This document shows positions 25,072-37,070 of a stretch of DNA of 64,000 bases, piece after piece. Made by a program: the position numbers and the translations under genes. The DNA is from Glutinoglossum americanum (lineage: Eukaryota > Ascomycota > Geoglossomycetes > Geoglossales > Geoglossaceae): contig JAGHQL010000097.1 of assembly GCA_020080175.1 (NCBI GenBank), forward strand, positions 31,619 through 95,618, written 5' to 3'. Position 1 is the first letter of the stretch. Every line of letters starts with the position of its first letter. Below the pieces are notes generated by a model. It did not search any database and was not told the DNA's origin. It was given only the letters and a program-made list of their open reading frames with translations.

Positions 25072-27424
25072 CTTTTGCTGTAATGATATGGTTTCTAGAC
25101 GGGAAAAAGACGGAAACAGGTGCACCAAGCCTGGAGTTAGGAGCGTATTTGGGCTGATAGGAGTTTTGGGCCAACGAAGTGTTCGCGGCCCTAATGGTTC
25201 GCTTCTTGAGATCTCTTTCTTCCTCTCTCTCGACTAGTATTTTATCCTCTTGTTTCCTTATCAGGCCCATGCTGGACCAAATACCCGGGACATTTCTAAA
25301 TGTCCCAACATAGGAAGTAGATAGCAGTTACATTGGCGAAACGGTCAACCGCTGAAAAATACAACTTGGCTGAGCGATCGACTGTGCTCCAGCCCGATCT
25401 AGTCAACACGGAGTTGGCCACTTTGAGTAAGACCTCCTTCATCGGGCGGCTTGGGTGAAGATCAAGACACAAAGCGTAGCTTTCGCATCCGTTGATGAAA
25501 CAAGGTTGGCTGGTCAGGTGCCTCGCGAAGACAAGATCGCCACCAGAAAATACTTCATTTTCAGCGATATGCATTCGTACTCACGGCATTGGGTTTTGTG
25601 TGGGGAACGAGCGAATGAAGATCAGGGTATCCAGACATGACTTTCAAGACACTGCAAAACAAACAAAACACAACCATTAGCAATTGGATTACTCTACAAG
25701 CAAGGCTGCGTGCCTTGGGTTAAAACTTACCAGTGGACAGTTCACACAACGGATGTTGTGGATGCACCCGTTCGTTTCCCCCCGGCTGGAACAAACTGGC
25801 GCGGCCTCCCTCCCGAAAACTGACTAGGGTAGAGCAATTTTATGCTCACCGCTCCAATGGTCTGGAGCCCTAACACGAGGATGCCTAAGTACTCTACTTT
25901 CTTCCGCGGTGATAATTTCCTGTATACCCCCGTACGTACTATGTAGCATGCAACAACTGTATACGGCCGTAGGAAAGGTAGCCGGCCTAGATATTGGAAC
26001 GATATTGAGGCAGGGGTCTGCTGAGTCGATGGAACTTCCCAGCGAAAGCGCCACCAGAGCTCGCACGCCTTCCTCCCTACGCGGTCATTGTGGCTGGCTG
26101 TGGATGCCCAATTTCGCTAAGGCGGAAGCAGATCGCGGTGCCGGGGAGACCGTTTTGATCCAAGACCGGAATCGCTGGGTGGATGCAGCTTATCAATGGG
26201 CTGGAACTCCACAGCCGCAATGAAATCGAGGGGTGCTAGGCAGAGTACAAAATTACCAATACTTAGAATAGGGGAGAGGAAACAGAGGAAGTTACTGCTT
26301 GCTGGATAACATTACTAAAACGGCCCAGTGTCGTGCCGCCGGCCTCTATCACTTTTGTTATGCCTGTCTCTCTTGCCTATTCGCCATATCGATTGCGCTG
26401 TGCGTTATCCTACATAGTACAGATGGCGGAGGGGCATGTCTCAAAGCGGTTTAATGAGAACGAATACGCCAGACCAAGTCCAACTCGGTCGGACAATATC
26501 TTGGGCCATTATTTTTTTACTAACGCAAAGCCGTTTTAGTTCCAAAAATCCGCTCCTCGGAAAATCGTTGGTCAACCCAATTTGCTTTTAATTATCTGCT
26601 GCATGATCTGTGGTGGGTTCCCAGGACTCGGAACTCGACAAATCCTAACGCCCTATAACCCAGGAGAATGTTAAATCGCGATCCATTATGCGTTCGCCGA
26701 TGCAAGTCGCGACGCAAGATGCTGCGTCTGCGGCAGAACAGCCCTTTGCTCCGGCTATCGTTGTTTGTTATCGTCTTCCCTCAGGCCATGTGGAACATGG
26801 GAGACCTAAGGAATAGGATGGCGACACCGAATTATTAGCCAGGATTACGCAGCATGTGCATCAAGCTGGAGCTATATGGGCGCTGATCGTAATTTGGCAG
26901 ATCATCTGGTCGCCTAACGCTAATCGTCCTGGTAGTTGGATTACTAGTATAGGATCGGCATTTCCGTACAAATCTTATCAATCGTATGCCCGTATACAAG
27001 TAGAGTACAAGGTACGACAATCCGGCAGGGTATCCAGGGTATAGGAACCATCACCAACGGAGTATACGGAAGACCCGGAAAGCATTGCACACCCTTATGT
27101 GTGTTGATCGAAATTCGCAGCGGCCGTTTGGGGTGACAGCTAGAGGTCAACGATTCCTAAAAGGGTGCAAAGATGAATCTGAATGTGTCTCAAAAGGAAA
27201 GCCAGTCCATGCACTCTCCGAATCGCGCATGTCGACATTGTTGCGCACGACCCAGATTGGCGTTGTGGAGCGCGAAGGCGCAGCATGGCCAGCGACTGTT
27301 TTCGATCGGCAACCCCTGAACGTGCATCAGGAAGCAGGGGGTTGGTTGGGATGATTGGAACAAGATTCATGAGAAGAAGATTGAGCACAGACGAAGGAAG
27401 GATAGCGTAGATTGGATGCAGAAA

Positions 27425-27456
27425 AGCCCGAACGGGGACAGCAACACGTTCGGGCT
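27425..27456. repeat. Perfect 10-bp inverted repeat with 12-base loop
   Basis: AGCCCGAACG (27425-27434) and CGTTCGGGCT (27447-27456) are exact reverse complements around a 12-base spacer. It lies in the gene-free stretch upstream of flbD. It might act as a terminator-like or structured RNA element or be incidental. Confidence 0.5.
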
Positions 27457-29922
27457 AGGCGACATCTACTCGGACCCAGAACATCATACAGGCTAAGCTC
27501 AATGAGGAGACTTCAAGCGAAGAGGCTTGAAGGGTGGGCTTGAAAGGGCTCGCTTGGGCTGCCTTACTGACCCGAATGGTGCCGTGCTCGCTCCAACGGT
27601 GCATGGCTCCCCAAACCCGCAACGTGCGACACCAATCCACCACTTATCCCAGCTCGCCCGATTTACACTACATCGGCTGTCCAGTCAACCTGGATGATGG
27701 AAGTTGAGTAGGATAAGACATGAACAGAGCATGTGTAGAGACCAAATGATTTACATTGCGTCCCCCATATCGACCCTGCAGATGAACCGCCCACCACCCG
27801 CACACGAACACGAGACACAAGCTGCTACGTACGTAGGAGTAGTCCGTCGGTCCATCCATTCTAACTCCGACATGCACAGACAGGCCAGTTTTTGTATTTC
27901 GTGTACACATTACTCAAGAGCCACTACCCAAGCGCACCTAACTCATCGGGTCGCAGGGTTCCAGGGCAGGGCTGTTCGTCCACTGCCTGACGAACCCACA
28001 GCTCCAGTCAGTAACGCATGACAAGGTTATGGTGGTCTTGTCGCTCATCGCGGGCCTCCTTCGAAAATCGAAAACCGAAAATGTTTTCTCAGCGGATCGC
28101 TGGGGCTCTGGGTTCCACGCTTGGTTGCTGGCTGGCTCTAGATCTCTACTGCGCGTCTGTCAGTTCTCAGGGAGTAAACCCCGAAGAGAGACTTGACCAT
28201 TCACTTGACCCTGTTGCCCTGCCATGTTTGTCTGATACGGGACATATGCCCTGCCCATCGTCACGGCCGTAACATGGGCTCTTCGGCACTTCCCAGATTC
28301 CAGATTCAAAATACTCGTTGGAGCCGTGCTCCATCTCGTCTAATTTGCCTCGTTCGGTGATCCTAGTCGCCCCCCGATCAACGCCCGATCAGGCCATCAC
28401 CCCTCATGGATACTCTAGAATTTTGGGAGCTCCCGGCAGGTGGCGTTATGCGCCGAGTTACAAACCTTTCTATCCTCTATCCCTTCCGTCATTGGGCCAG
28501 GGTGGCGACGGACGAACTCGGTATGGTGGAAGGCCGCCATGTCGCCCCCAGACGTGCGACTCGCCTGATTTGTATGGCCACCAGCACATGCGATTGGCTC
28601 TGCTCGTGATATCCCGCTGGGAAATCCCGAGAGTTTTGGGGGGTTGGAGGCCTTGACAGAGTAGGAATAGCAGCCCGATCTTAGCGCCAAATATTTGGGG
28701 CGCTTGCCTTCATTGTGGATGCGGATGGAAATATTGGTTTTCCGCACTCCTGTTCAAGCGTAGGCAACTCTTAAGTTCCTTTTTTCTATAGATCGATGCG
28801 AACTACGGCCGTAACGGGTTTCCAACGGGGCTAAGATCGGGTTACGGATTACTGGAATTCTCATCCGCCCTGAGGAGATGGGGTCCCCCGACTCGAACTA
28901 CTGGCATCTTCCTGGTAATATGGACACCCTAATGAAACTCAACGACGTCAAAACATTGTTTGTCTGCTTAACCGATCTTGAGCCGTTGAACCTTGCGCTT
29001 AAAAGTGGAAGAAATAAGAGAAAAGCGAAGATTAAAAAAAGAAAAGCCCAGATGGAAATCAGCAAGGTGATGAACCAACCCTTCGGGTAAGACCCGGCCT
29101 GAAGGAGCTGGGCGAGCGAAAAATATGCAGATCAAGTACAACACATACACAAGGGGGACAGGTGCTGTTGCCTGGTTGGAGTCCACACATCTCGTTTCCA
29201 ATGCCAGGGTTGAGTGACGGGAACATTGAGGAGAAAACGGCAAGGGTTCACCTCTGTCATGGGCGCTGTGGTCTGGTGGGGTTTGGCGACGAGAGCAGTC
29301 TCGACGCCCCCGGCAAACGCAGATATATTGGAGAATATGATAAAGGAGAAAGAAAGCGAATAAAATAACAACGCAACAACAGGGACCCCTAGTAGAAGAC
29401 GCTACCCCCTCGTCGAGGAGGGAGCCGATGACAGGCGGGAAAACATCTATATCATGGCTGTTATATACCATTCCGCGCGATGACCCCTGGTGCGCATCCC
29501 GCCCAAAGATCTGGAACCAAAAAAGTCATAATCTTCATCGCCTCACGGCCTTGACGCCGAAAAGAGAACCCGAACATCCACACTCCCCCGGCGCCTCGTT
29601 ACCGTGCCTATAAGCTTGCCCTGATCCGCAGTTTTCACTACAACCTCCGAATGTTCCTGCGCACGTACACTTCCGGACGTTTCACAAGATACAACTAGTG
29701 CACAGTCCGATCCCACACCGTTAGGCACCTCCCTCCCTTTGCACCTGTTCGCCACCCTTAACTCTTCCACATAAGTCGGGACATTCTTTCTCAGAGGACA
29801 GTTGCCACTAGCCTTTGAAATCTTCCTGGAAGCTACCAATCCATTAATTTACCACTACCCCAGATATTGTTTTCGAACCGCCCTCGAGTATAAGGACATG
29901 ACTCGCCGATAGACACATCACC

Positions 29923-29930
29923 TATATATA
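29923..29930 (+). promoter_or_regulatory. TATA box candidate of flbD
   Basis: TATATATA lies 83 bp before the flbD start codon, in a short leader rich in C and T. Spacing is compatible with a core promoter, but no transcript start is known. Confidence 0.4.
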
Positions 29931-30012
29931 CAATCACGAAATTCCGAAATTCACCGACATTAGTCTATTTGTTAACGTCTACTCTCTAATAACGCACCCG
30001 TCTCGTCACACA

Positions 30013-30948
30013 ATGCCACCTCATAGGAGGGGTCCATGGTCTCAGGCGGAGGATTCGTTCCTTCTACAGTTGGTTCATTCCCAGGGCGCACACAACTGGG
30101 TCAGGATATCGCATCTGATCGGATCTCGGACGCCCAAACAATGTCGGGAGAGGTACCACCAAAACTTAAAGCCAAGCCTCAATCACGAGCCAATTACTCC
30201 AGAAGAGGGACTACTCATCGAAAAATTAGTCGGAGAGATGGGGAAACGATGGGCAGAAATTGCGCGACGGCTTCAGGGACGAAGCGACAACGCCGTGAAG
30301 AATTGGTGGAATGGAGGGATGAACCGACGGCGGCGTTTGTGTATCCGTCGAGGAGACACCAGCCGATGTGGAGCTGCCTTTGACGAACGAACGGAACAGC
30401 TGTCATTCGCAAGGCCAGTTGACAACTATGAACACTCTCTTGTGACTACTACCATCTCACCACCAAGGAGGACCTTCGAGACACCACTTCCATCCCCATC
30501 AATGGCTTCTGAGACTTCGAGAACCGATTCCGCCGATGGCGCCCCTTCACTAGTATCAGATTCAGCCTCTTCTTTCTCCGCCTCTCCTAGGATACCAGAA
30601 CTGCCGCCACTCATCAACAGTAATCTAGAGGGCAGACGGCCAAGCCTTCCCATTTTTCATGTGGATACCAATATGTTCGTCACAGATTCGGAATCCCAAG
30701 CGACACTCTTCACGCAACGACTAGAGGTCGACCGAAAGGAGTTTGAGCCGCAAACACCACGACAATTCACTTGCTTCCGTCCCTCATTCGCGCTCGAGTC
30801 TCCGTTGCACGAATATCACCATTTACGGCATATCTCGGGCTCATCACCAAGAGAGAATCTGCTACCACCTCTTCGGTTGCCAGGCTGTGGCCCCGACCGA
30901 ATAGAGGTTCGAGACACTCGCATGACTCTATCGAGCATTCTTGGTTAA
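30013..30948 (+). CDS. flbD: FlbD-type R2R3 Myb transcription factor (conidiation regulator)
   Basis: One exon of 311 residues. Two adjacent Myb repeats occupy about residues 6-105: the first runs from RRGPWSQAEDSFLLQLV through NWVRISHLIGSRTPKQCRERY, the second from ITPEEGLLIEKLV through RWAEIARRLQGRSDNAVKNWW. The RERYHQNLKPSLNHEPITPEEG linker and the MNRRRRL end match the Aspergillus FlbD family, which helps activate the conidiation regulator BrlA together with FlbB and also affects sexual development. The middle is Ser/Pro-rich and probably disordered. The C-terminus ends in a short hydrophobic MTLSSILG motif. The length is close to that of known FlbD proteins. It acts in the nucleus. Assignment to FlbD rather than another fungal two-repeat Myb is from overall similarity as I remember it. 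Confidence 0.9.
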   Translation: MPPHRRGPWSQAEDSFLLQLVHSQGAHNWVRISHLIGSRTPKQCRERYHQNLKPSLNHEPITPEEGLLIEKLVGEMGKRWAEIARRLQGRSDNAVKNWWNGGMNRRRRLCIRRGDTSRCGAAFDERTEQLSFARPVDNYEHSLVTTTISPPRRTFETPLPSPSMASETSRTDSADGAPSLVSDSASSFSASPRIPELPPLINSNLEGRRPSLPIFHVDTNMFVTDSESQATLFTQRLEVDRKEFEPQTPRQFTCFRPSFALESPLHEYHHLRHISGSSPRENLLPPLRLPGCGPDRIEVRDTRMTLSSILG

Positions 30949-32341
30949 CACAGGAAGAGAGGAGCATTCGCCACTCTCTTCATCCCCTTTGGTTCGCAAT
31001 TGTTATCGGGTGACTGGGACTTCGTCCATATAGACCGTCTGTTAATGGCACTGGTTACCTCACTCTTTTTCGACTCGCGACAACGGCGAAAATGGGAGCA
31101 TCGAAACCTACGCCGCAGCCTGGTGGAGCCCGAGATCATCGAACCTGATAGGGTGGAGGGACGTCTCCTTTAAACTACGGCGAATTAACGGGTAAGATAA
31201 ATATACCAAGACCTACGACTTCAGCTTCGTTGTATCGCGTCGACACAATGCCATCGCATAATGGCCTCGTCTTAAAGACACAGCGAATCGAGATGTCGGA
31301 CACTAGGGTTGATACCTTTCGCCACTTGCTGTAATACTCTCACCGTCGCGTTGCTCTAATCCTCCCGTCAGGAGCTGCTCCTTACCGGTCATCACTCGAA
31401 CATACCTAGCGCCTCTATTCTCCTACCTAGGTCTCCCCTTTAGTGCAAAAAAAAAGTACTCACTTTCTATCGGAGCCATTTTGTCCATATTACATATCTC
31501 ATCGTCATATTATGGGGAAGCGCAAGGAGTTAACGTGAGCGAAATACGGGGACATCCGGACTACGGGTACTTTATTTCTTTTGTTTATGGGAACGTAAAT
31601 ATAACGCGACATGGGAGGATACCTTATCCTATCATATGTTATTGCGCTTCAATCGAGCTTGGATGCATAAGTGTTCATGGTTTTCTTTTTTGGTCTCAAA
31701 GTACAACGCATGTTTGTGTTGCTTACCTTGTCTACTCGGACGAATGGGGGAAAATTAGTTTCATCTCACTGCCTGTTTACCTAGCCGTCTTTACTTACTG
31801 TCTATTGTCCTGTCCGATCATTAATTTCATATAGTCCCGTACACAGCAGCCTGCATGGCCACCCAGCGGCAGCAAAAACTACACTACTACGTCTCTCCTC
31901 TAGTACAGTACTGTCATAGTCTATAATGGGACAAAACGGTGGAACCTCTCACTTGGTGAGAGAATCTAGTGGATAGGAACAATGTTAATAATAGCTTTGC
32001 TCCAACTGCGTGCGCAAGGAAAATTAACCCTCAAGCGGGATTTAAAGTTATATATTCTAGCGTTTTTTGGTTTTGGCATGCGTGAAGAAGCAGTAAACTA
32101 CAAATTTTCGGTAAAGACGAGACAAACTGGTTTCGGATGAGAGTTCATGACTACTAGCTGATATGAAAGAGCCCGTGTGAAGACATTGCCTGTGAAAGAA
32201 GAGTACAATAAGTGATGGAATCACAACAACCCCAAGTTAAACAGCCTGAACCAACCTGACCGTCTTATACCATTATTCCTTTCAATATCTAGCCGTTCAC
32301 CAAAGCAATGGGCTCGGTGATGTATTTGCGATTAAAGACGC
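30949..32341. other. Intergenic between flbD and eIF3a (convergent)
   Basis: The flbD gene (plus) and eIF3a gene (minus) point toward each other here, so this gap should hold two 3' untranslated regions. The 117-codon frame at 31481-31834 is hydrophobic and Cys/Tyr-rich without a recognisable domain, and I do not call it. No inverted repeat or terminator was recognised. Confidence 0.5.
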
Positions 32342-35300
32342 TTACTCTCTCCACCTGCTGCCAGCGGGTCGGGAGTCGCGGGAGCGGTTCCGATCGGGAT
32401 CATTTGCAGAGTCTCTGTCACCAAACCCACCAGGGCGGCGACCGCTCAGAGCGCCTGGACGATACTTTCCAGGTGCGGCGTCACTTGGAGATCCGTCTCG
32501 AGGAGCTTGACCTTTGAGGGCGGAGGGACGGTAGGCGCTATCAGATCGCTGGAGGGGTGGAACATCGCTAGGAGACGAATCCCTAGGTGGTTGGCCTCTC
32601 AACGCAGGAGGTATAAACGCGTTTTCAGATCGTGGAAGAGGAGCGACATCGCTTGGCGATTGGTCTCTCGGTGGATTGTTCCTCAGCGCCGTAGTCCTAG
32701 AACCACTATCACGGGGCGGAGGAATACGTTCTCGACTACCAGGTGTATCGCTACGAGCGGGCGATGGCCGAGTATCTTGAGCGGCAGTGCGACCTCGGAG
32801 AGCAGGAGGAACCCATTTAGTAGGCTTACCATCCGATTCGGGAGCAGGTGCTTCGCGAGATATAGGAGCAGCTTCCTTAGCTGCCTCACGATCACGCCAA
32901 CTGGGCTTACCAGCAGCTAACGGAAGGACAGGAGGACGGCTCGCGGTAGGGCGTTCAATGTCGCGGGGGCGCTCGAAATTCCGAGCAGCCTCCGCTTTCG
33001 CAGCCTTCTCTCTTGCACGGCGTTCTTCAGCTTCCTGCTCACGCTGTCGCTGCTTGGCCGCAATCTCGTTTTGTTTCCTGAGAACACCGTTAGAAAAGAT
33101 GGCACTTAGACCAAAGCAGATGGTAGTGATCACATACCTAGTCTCCTCTGCTCTTCTAGCTCGCTCTTCTTCACGCTTCCTCTTCTCCTCTTCCTCCTGA
33201 ATTCTCCTCTCTTCAGCTTCCCTCGCCAGCCTCTCCTCCTCTTCTCTAGCCCTCCTTGCTGCCTCTTCGCGTTCTCTCTTCTCCCGTGCTTTTTTCTCAC
33301 GGTGCTCTCTCTTACGCTTCTCCATCTGCTTCTGAAGCTCCTTCTCAGCAGCCTTCCTCCTAGCCTCGAATTCCTCATGTCTTCGTTCATGTACATCGTT
33401 GCGGAACTTTTCGTAAACAGGAACCAGCCTAGCCAGGCGATGCTTTAAGGCTAAGTCGTCTGTGTGCTTCTCCCCGGCTGCCTTAAGGGTTTCTGCCTTT
33501 GCCTTTTCATAAGCAGCAAGATCCCGCTCTCTCTGAGCCTCATAATCCCTCGGCAAAAGCCTGATTTCTTCCCTCCTGAAAGCGCGCTCGAGATGATCGA
33601 TCCGTTTGCCAGTGATCCTCAATCGCTCACTTAGCTCATTCTTTTCTTTTTCGAGTTGAGCAAGTTTCATGGCCCTCAGTCGATTGCTATCGAGCTCATC
33701 AAGGTCCACATCACCGACATCAAGTCCTTTGATTCCACTTTTAAGATCTTCGAGCTGCTTTCTTAGTTCCTCCTGACGAATGCGATCTTGCTCAGCTTTC
33801 ATGCGTTTTCTCTCGCGTTCCTTCTGCTCATCAGCCAAGCGTTGGCTCTCGGCTTCCTGGAGCTGCTGAGCACGGAGCCGCTTCTTATTGGCTTCCTCCT
33901 TCTCCTTTGCAGCAAGAGCGCTTGAAGCCGCGGCTTTTTTCTTCTCAATTATCTCACGCCTAGCCAAAGCCTCCTGATGCTCTTTCTCAGCGCCTACTTT
34001 AGCCCTAGCAAAAGTCACGGCTTTCGCTTCTGCGCGAGCCTTGTTGTATGACGGGTCGACATATTGACAAGTGACGTAGAGTGCCTTAGCTAGTCGAGTG
34101 AGCTGCGTGCGGACAATATCAGATGGCGTGCTCTGCAATTTCTGGACTGTGCTCGTTTCGTTGTCTGCAGAGCCGCTGCTGGATGCTGAGTTTTGTGCTT
34201 TGGCAGAGAAAACATCGGAGTCAAAGCTCAAGATACCAGTAGCATGGTCGATACGGATGGACAAATCTCCCTTCTTGCATCCGTTCATGATGAACTTCTC
34301 AATTGTGTCGGAATTGACTTGGAATGGCTGAGGAAACTGAGCAAGGTCGTGGACAAATTTGAGCTCAACAGATTCATAGACCTGAGACAATTGTTGGAAC
34401 AATCTCGTAAGGATGACCTGTTGTAGTGGCAGGACGTATTTCTCCATCTCGGGGTCAGAGCCAATCTGTGTAAGGATCGGAGATATTTTCTTGCATATCG
34501 AAAGCGGGTGAAAATCAACCTCCAGAATGTTGTATAGTTCACGAATCTCAGGCCTCGCACGTTTTAATAGACCTTTGCTCAATGCATCCTTGAATAGAAC
34601 CGCACGTGTTGGAGCCGTAGACATGCCCAAAAGAGCAGTAAGGCGAGTATTCTTGTTCTTCTTCGCTTCGTCAACATCGACAAGGGCACCGCGGGAACGA
34701 GAGGTGCTGATGACAGGAATTGCCAGAGCAGACAGAAGAACAAATGATGCTGCCCGAGTGAGATCACCTTCGGTGGTGGCAGGAGAGTCTTTCTTCACAC
34801 TCTGACCAGAAGCGACGGCGTTGACGGAAGCTCGCAAGAGATTGTAGTATCTACTCCAGGCAGCAGCATGGAATAGGTAATTCCCACTAACAAGAAAGAT
34901 ACGTGTGAGCTTCTCGTAGTAATTCGCCATCATAATGTTCTTGGCGGGGCGTTTGCTCAAGTTGAGCAGAGTGTGGATGTCCTCAACGCTTCGGAATGCC
35001 TCCTGCCATAACTCAAGCTCTACGGCCACATTGAGTTGTTGAAAGCGCGTATCCAGATGGCGTTGCAAAGTATCTGGATCGTTGAGGTTTATAGCGTGCA
35101 TCTGCGAAGAGTACTTGGCCGCATTCTGAACATGGTTCCTAAGCAGCTCGCACAGTCTCCTAAACTCTGTCTTACGAGCATACTTAAGACAGAACTGGAA
35201 GGCCTGTAGGGCAGTCATCTGATACATGATCTCGAGACGGGCGTTATTCCTCAAGATATCCAATACCGTTCGGTAAGTCTCCCAGAGAAACTTGAGCCAT

Positions 35301-35967
35301 GGTGTCACAATTGCTCGATCGGTGCGGTCACGGGATTGCTCTCCAGACACGGTAGATAACAAGATAGACTCAGGGGTTTCGGAAGCCTCGAGGTCTTCAA
35401 TGTTGCTAGCAGCGGCCGCAGAATCTATGGTGGACTGGACCTCGTCGGCCTTGGATTGAGCTTCGGTCACCTTTTGCTCAGAGAGTTCAATGAATTTTTT
35501 TAAGACCATCTAGAGGAAACAGAATGTTAGGCGCACTCAACTTGTTCTTAATATAGGTTATAGGTTAGCTATTAACAAAGTCAGGGTGTCATACCTCAAT
35601 AGTTCCAACATTTGTATTCTGAGCGATATTCTTATACTGGTAAAGTCCATCCTTTGCCGACTTTCCCTTTCTCAGATCAACACAGAGTTCGACGAACAAG
35701 ACCATCACCGGTTCAAGAGAAGTGATCGGACTATTGCGAGATCGCTTCGAGGTGACATGTTCGTGAAGTAGAGACAACGCGGCTTGGGCTTGTCCGACGG
35801 CAATGAGCTCTTGGGCTCGCTGTGAGACATGTGTTAGGTAGGGAAGAATGAGATACATAAAAAGGTGACCATCAGAATCCGTCACATCAAAGCGGATAAA
35901 GGGGGCTGAGTGAGGTGAAACTCACCTTGAGAACATTCTCAGGTTTGGTATGAGGTGGAGGAGGCAT
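32342..35967 (-). CDS. tif32: Eukaryotic translation initiation factor 3 subunit A (eIF3a)
   Basis: Four exons on the minus strand (35967-35926, 35819-35595, 35509-33138, 33077-32342) give about 1124 residues. The protein scaffolds eIF3 and binds the 40S subunit and mRNA during initiation. The N-terminus [14 protein letters not shown] joins [20 protein letters not shown], and [20 protein letters not shown] joins [11 protein letters not shown], all classic eIF3a blocks. A PCI-type helical domain lies near the middle of the N-terminal half. It is followed by a very long charged coiled coil with [17 protein letters not shown]-like runs, then an Arg/Pro-rich tail with 28-residue repeats. The last intron (33137-33078) is 60 bases, has no in-frame stop and would encode a hydrophobic insert inside the coiled coil, so I treat it as spliced. 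The gene is divergent from the G-gamma gene across a 1.1-kb gap. Confidence 0.94.
32441..32677 (-). repeat. 84-bp tandem repeat encoding the eIF3a C-terminal tail
   Basis: On the minus strand two full 28-codon units (32677-32594 and 32593-32510) are followed by a shortened 23-codon unit (32509-32441). Each unit begins with a PPRD or APRD step, continues with SPSD and ends in a PPALRG, PSALKG or PGALSG motif. The DNA copies have diverged while the protein pattern is kept, which suggests selection on the motif. Repeats in this position are reminiscent of, but not homologous to, the Asp/Arg-rich repeats of animal eIF3a. Confidence 0.75.
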
Positions 35968-37070
35968 GCTGGGCAACCTCCTCTGTGTATAATAATTTCG
36001 AGTGTTTAGACGAAGGATTGATGAGAGCCAGATCTACAAGGTGAGAGATCTTATTGTGGGAAGATGTGGTGTTGCTGCACGATGAGATAGGATGAGGCGC
36101 TCAAAAAGGCAAAGTAGTTTTGAGGTGATGTTCCAGCGACCGTATTTTTGCTTGGCATTGTACCCGAGAAAATAGGGCTGGCGGCCGCAAAGCCCTGAGG
36201 CTCCCGGAAATAAGGACAGTCACGCATAGAGACAATTCACAGTAAGCACAGAATGCAAAATGATACTTGGCTATGAATTCGAATCCAACACTTTCACCAT
36301 GCTAACACACATATAGGTCTCCTCTACCTTCACCTATGATCTCAAGAATGTCGGTGAAGAGCTTTAAATAGCCGAGGGTGCTCTGGAAAGGCACACGGAC
36401 CAACTCAACAGGAGATGGTAGAAATTGGAGAGGAGGAGTTCGTCTAATTAACCGCTTCGGGATGGCGCTGACCCTCCTTTCTGGAACCGGTATTGCGGGA
36501 ATCTCACCGGCCTATAGCAGCCACCAATTTTCACAAGAAGCGACCTCCTGGCCGCGATCAAGAGCCACCCGCCAGGACATCCTTCCCCAAGCGCGATTTC
36601 CCCATAAAGTAGTCCCTGACGATCATCTTTCATCGCATCCGTTTCATATCGACTCTCCACATCAGTCCGTCGATATCTTACTCACTCAATTGCGTTTTCT
36701 CGTTGCTTCTATTGAGGACGTTACTTGCGTCGGCCCGTGGTCGCAGCCTCATCTCCCTAACTTTGCTCTCAACCTCACTTCATCCGAGCTTCTTCAATCG
36801 GCAACGATACCATCACCTTACATCTCAAGTCGCACCGTTTCCCTTCTGCTTTGATCTTTTCAGACTACAAAATTGTCACATATCCCCTAGGAAAGACATC
36901 CAACGCGATAACCGACGAGTTGTGACTCCATCAAGACCTCCCAACACTTCGCCTTGGCACCTTCACAATTGCGATCGACGTTTCAACCACGAACCATTAC
37001 ACAGTCGCTACACGGCATCAACAAAACTTTCTTTCCTCTTTAATCCTTAGATTCTTCGTTTTCGATCAAC
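35968..37070. other. Shared divergent promoter region, eIF3a and G-gamma
   Basis: This gap separates the eIF3a start (minus) from the G-gamma start (plus). It is rich in C/T near the G-gamma side, typical of a fungal leader. The 158-codon open frame at 36378-36854 has no domain and lies in the expected G-gamma leader, so it is not called. Confidence 0.5.

Larger units (their letters stand above)
25072..30012. other. Nearly 5 kb without a supportable gene, upstream of flbD
   Basis: No open frame here exceeds about 112 codons with any domain signal. Candidates such as 25909-26223, 27704-28021 and 28318-28656 are isolated, compositionally random and lack splice partners. The region contains several short perfect palindromes (25962-25971, 27825-27836, 28804-28813) and a hairpin at 27425-27456. 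The right end is probably the flbD promoter and leader. Developmental regulators in filamentous fungi often have long upstream regions, so part of this may be regulatory. Confidence 0.5.

Noticed and set aside
31481-31834. 117-codon hydrophobic open frame between flbD and eIF3a
   Set aside because: It lies in the expected 3' regions of convergent genes, has no clean membrane-helix pattern and no recognisable family.
36378-36854. 158-codon open frame upstream of the G-gamma gene
   Set aside because: It lies in the probable C/T-rich leader of that gene, has no domain, and looks like a chance frame in stop-poor sequence.
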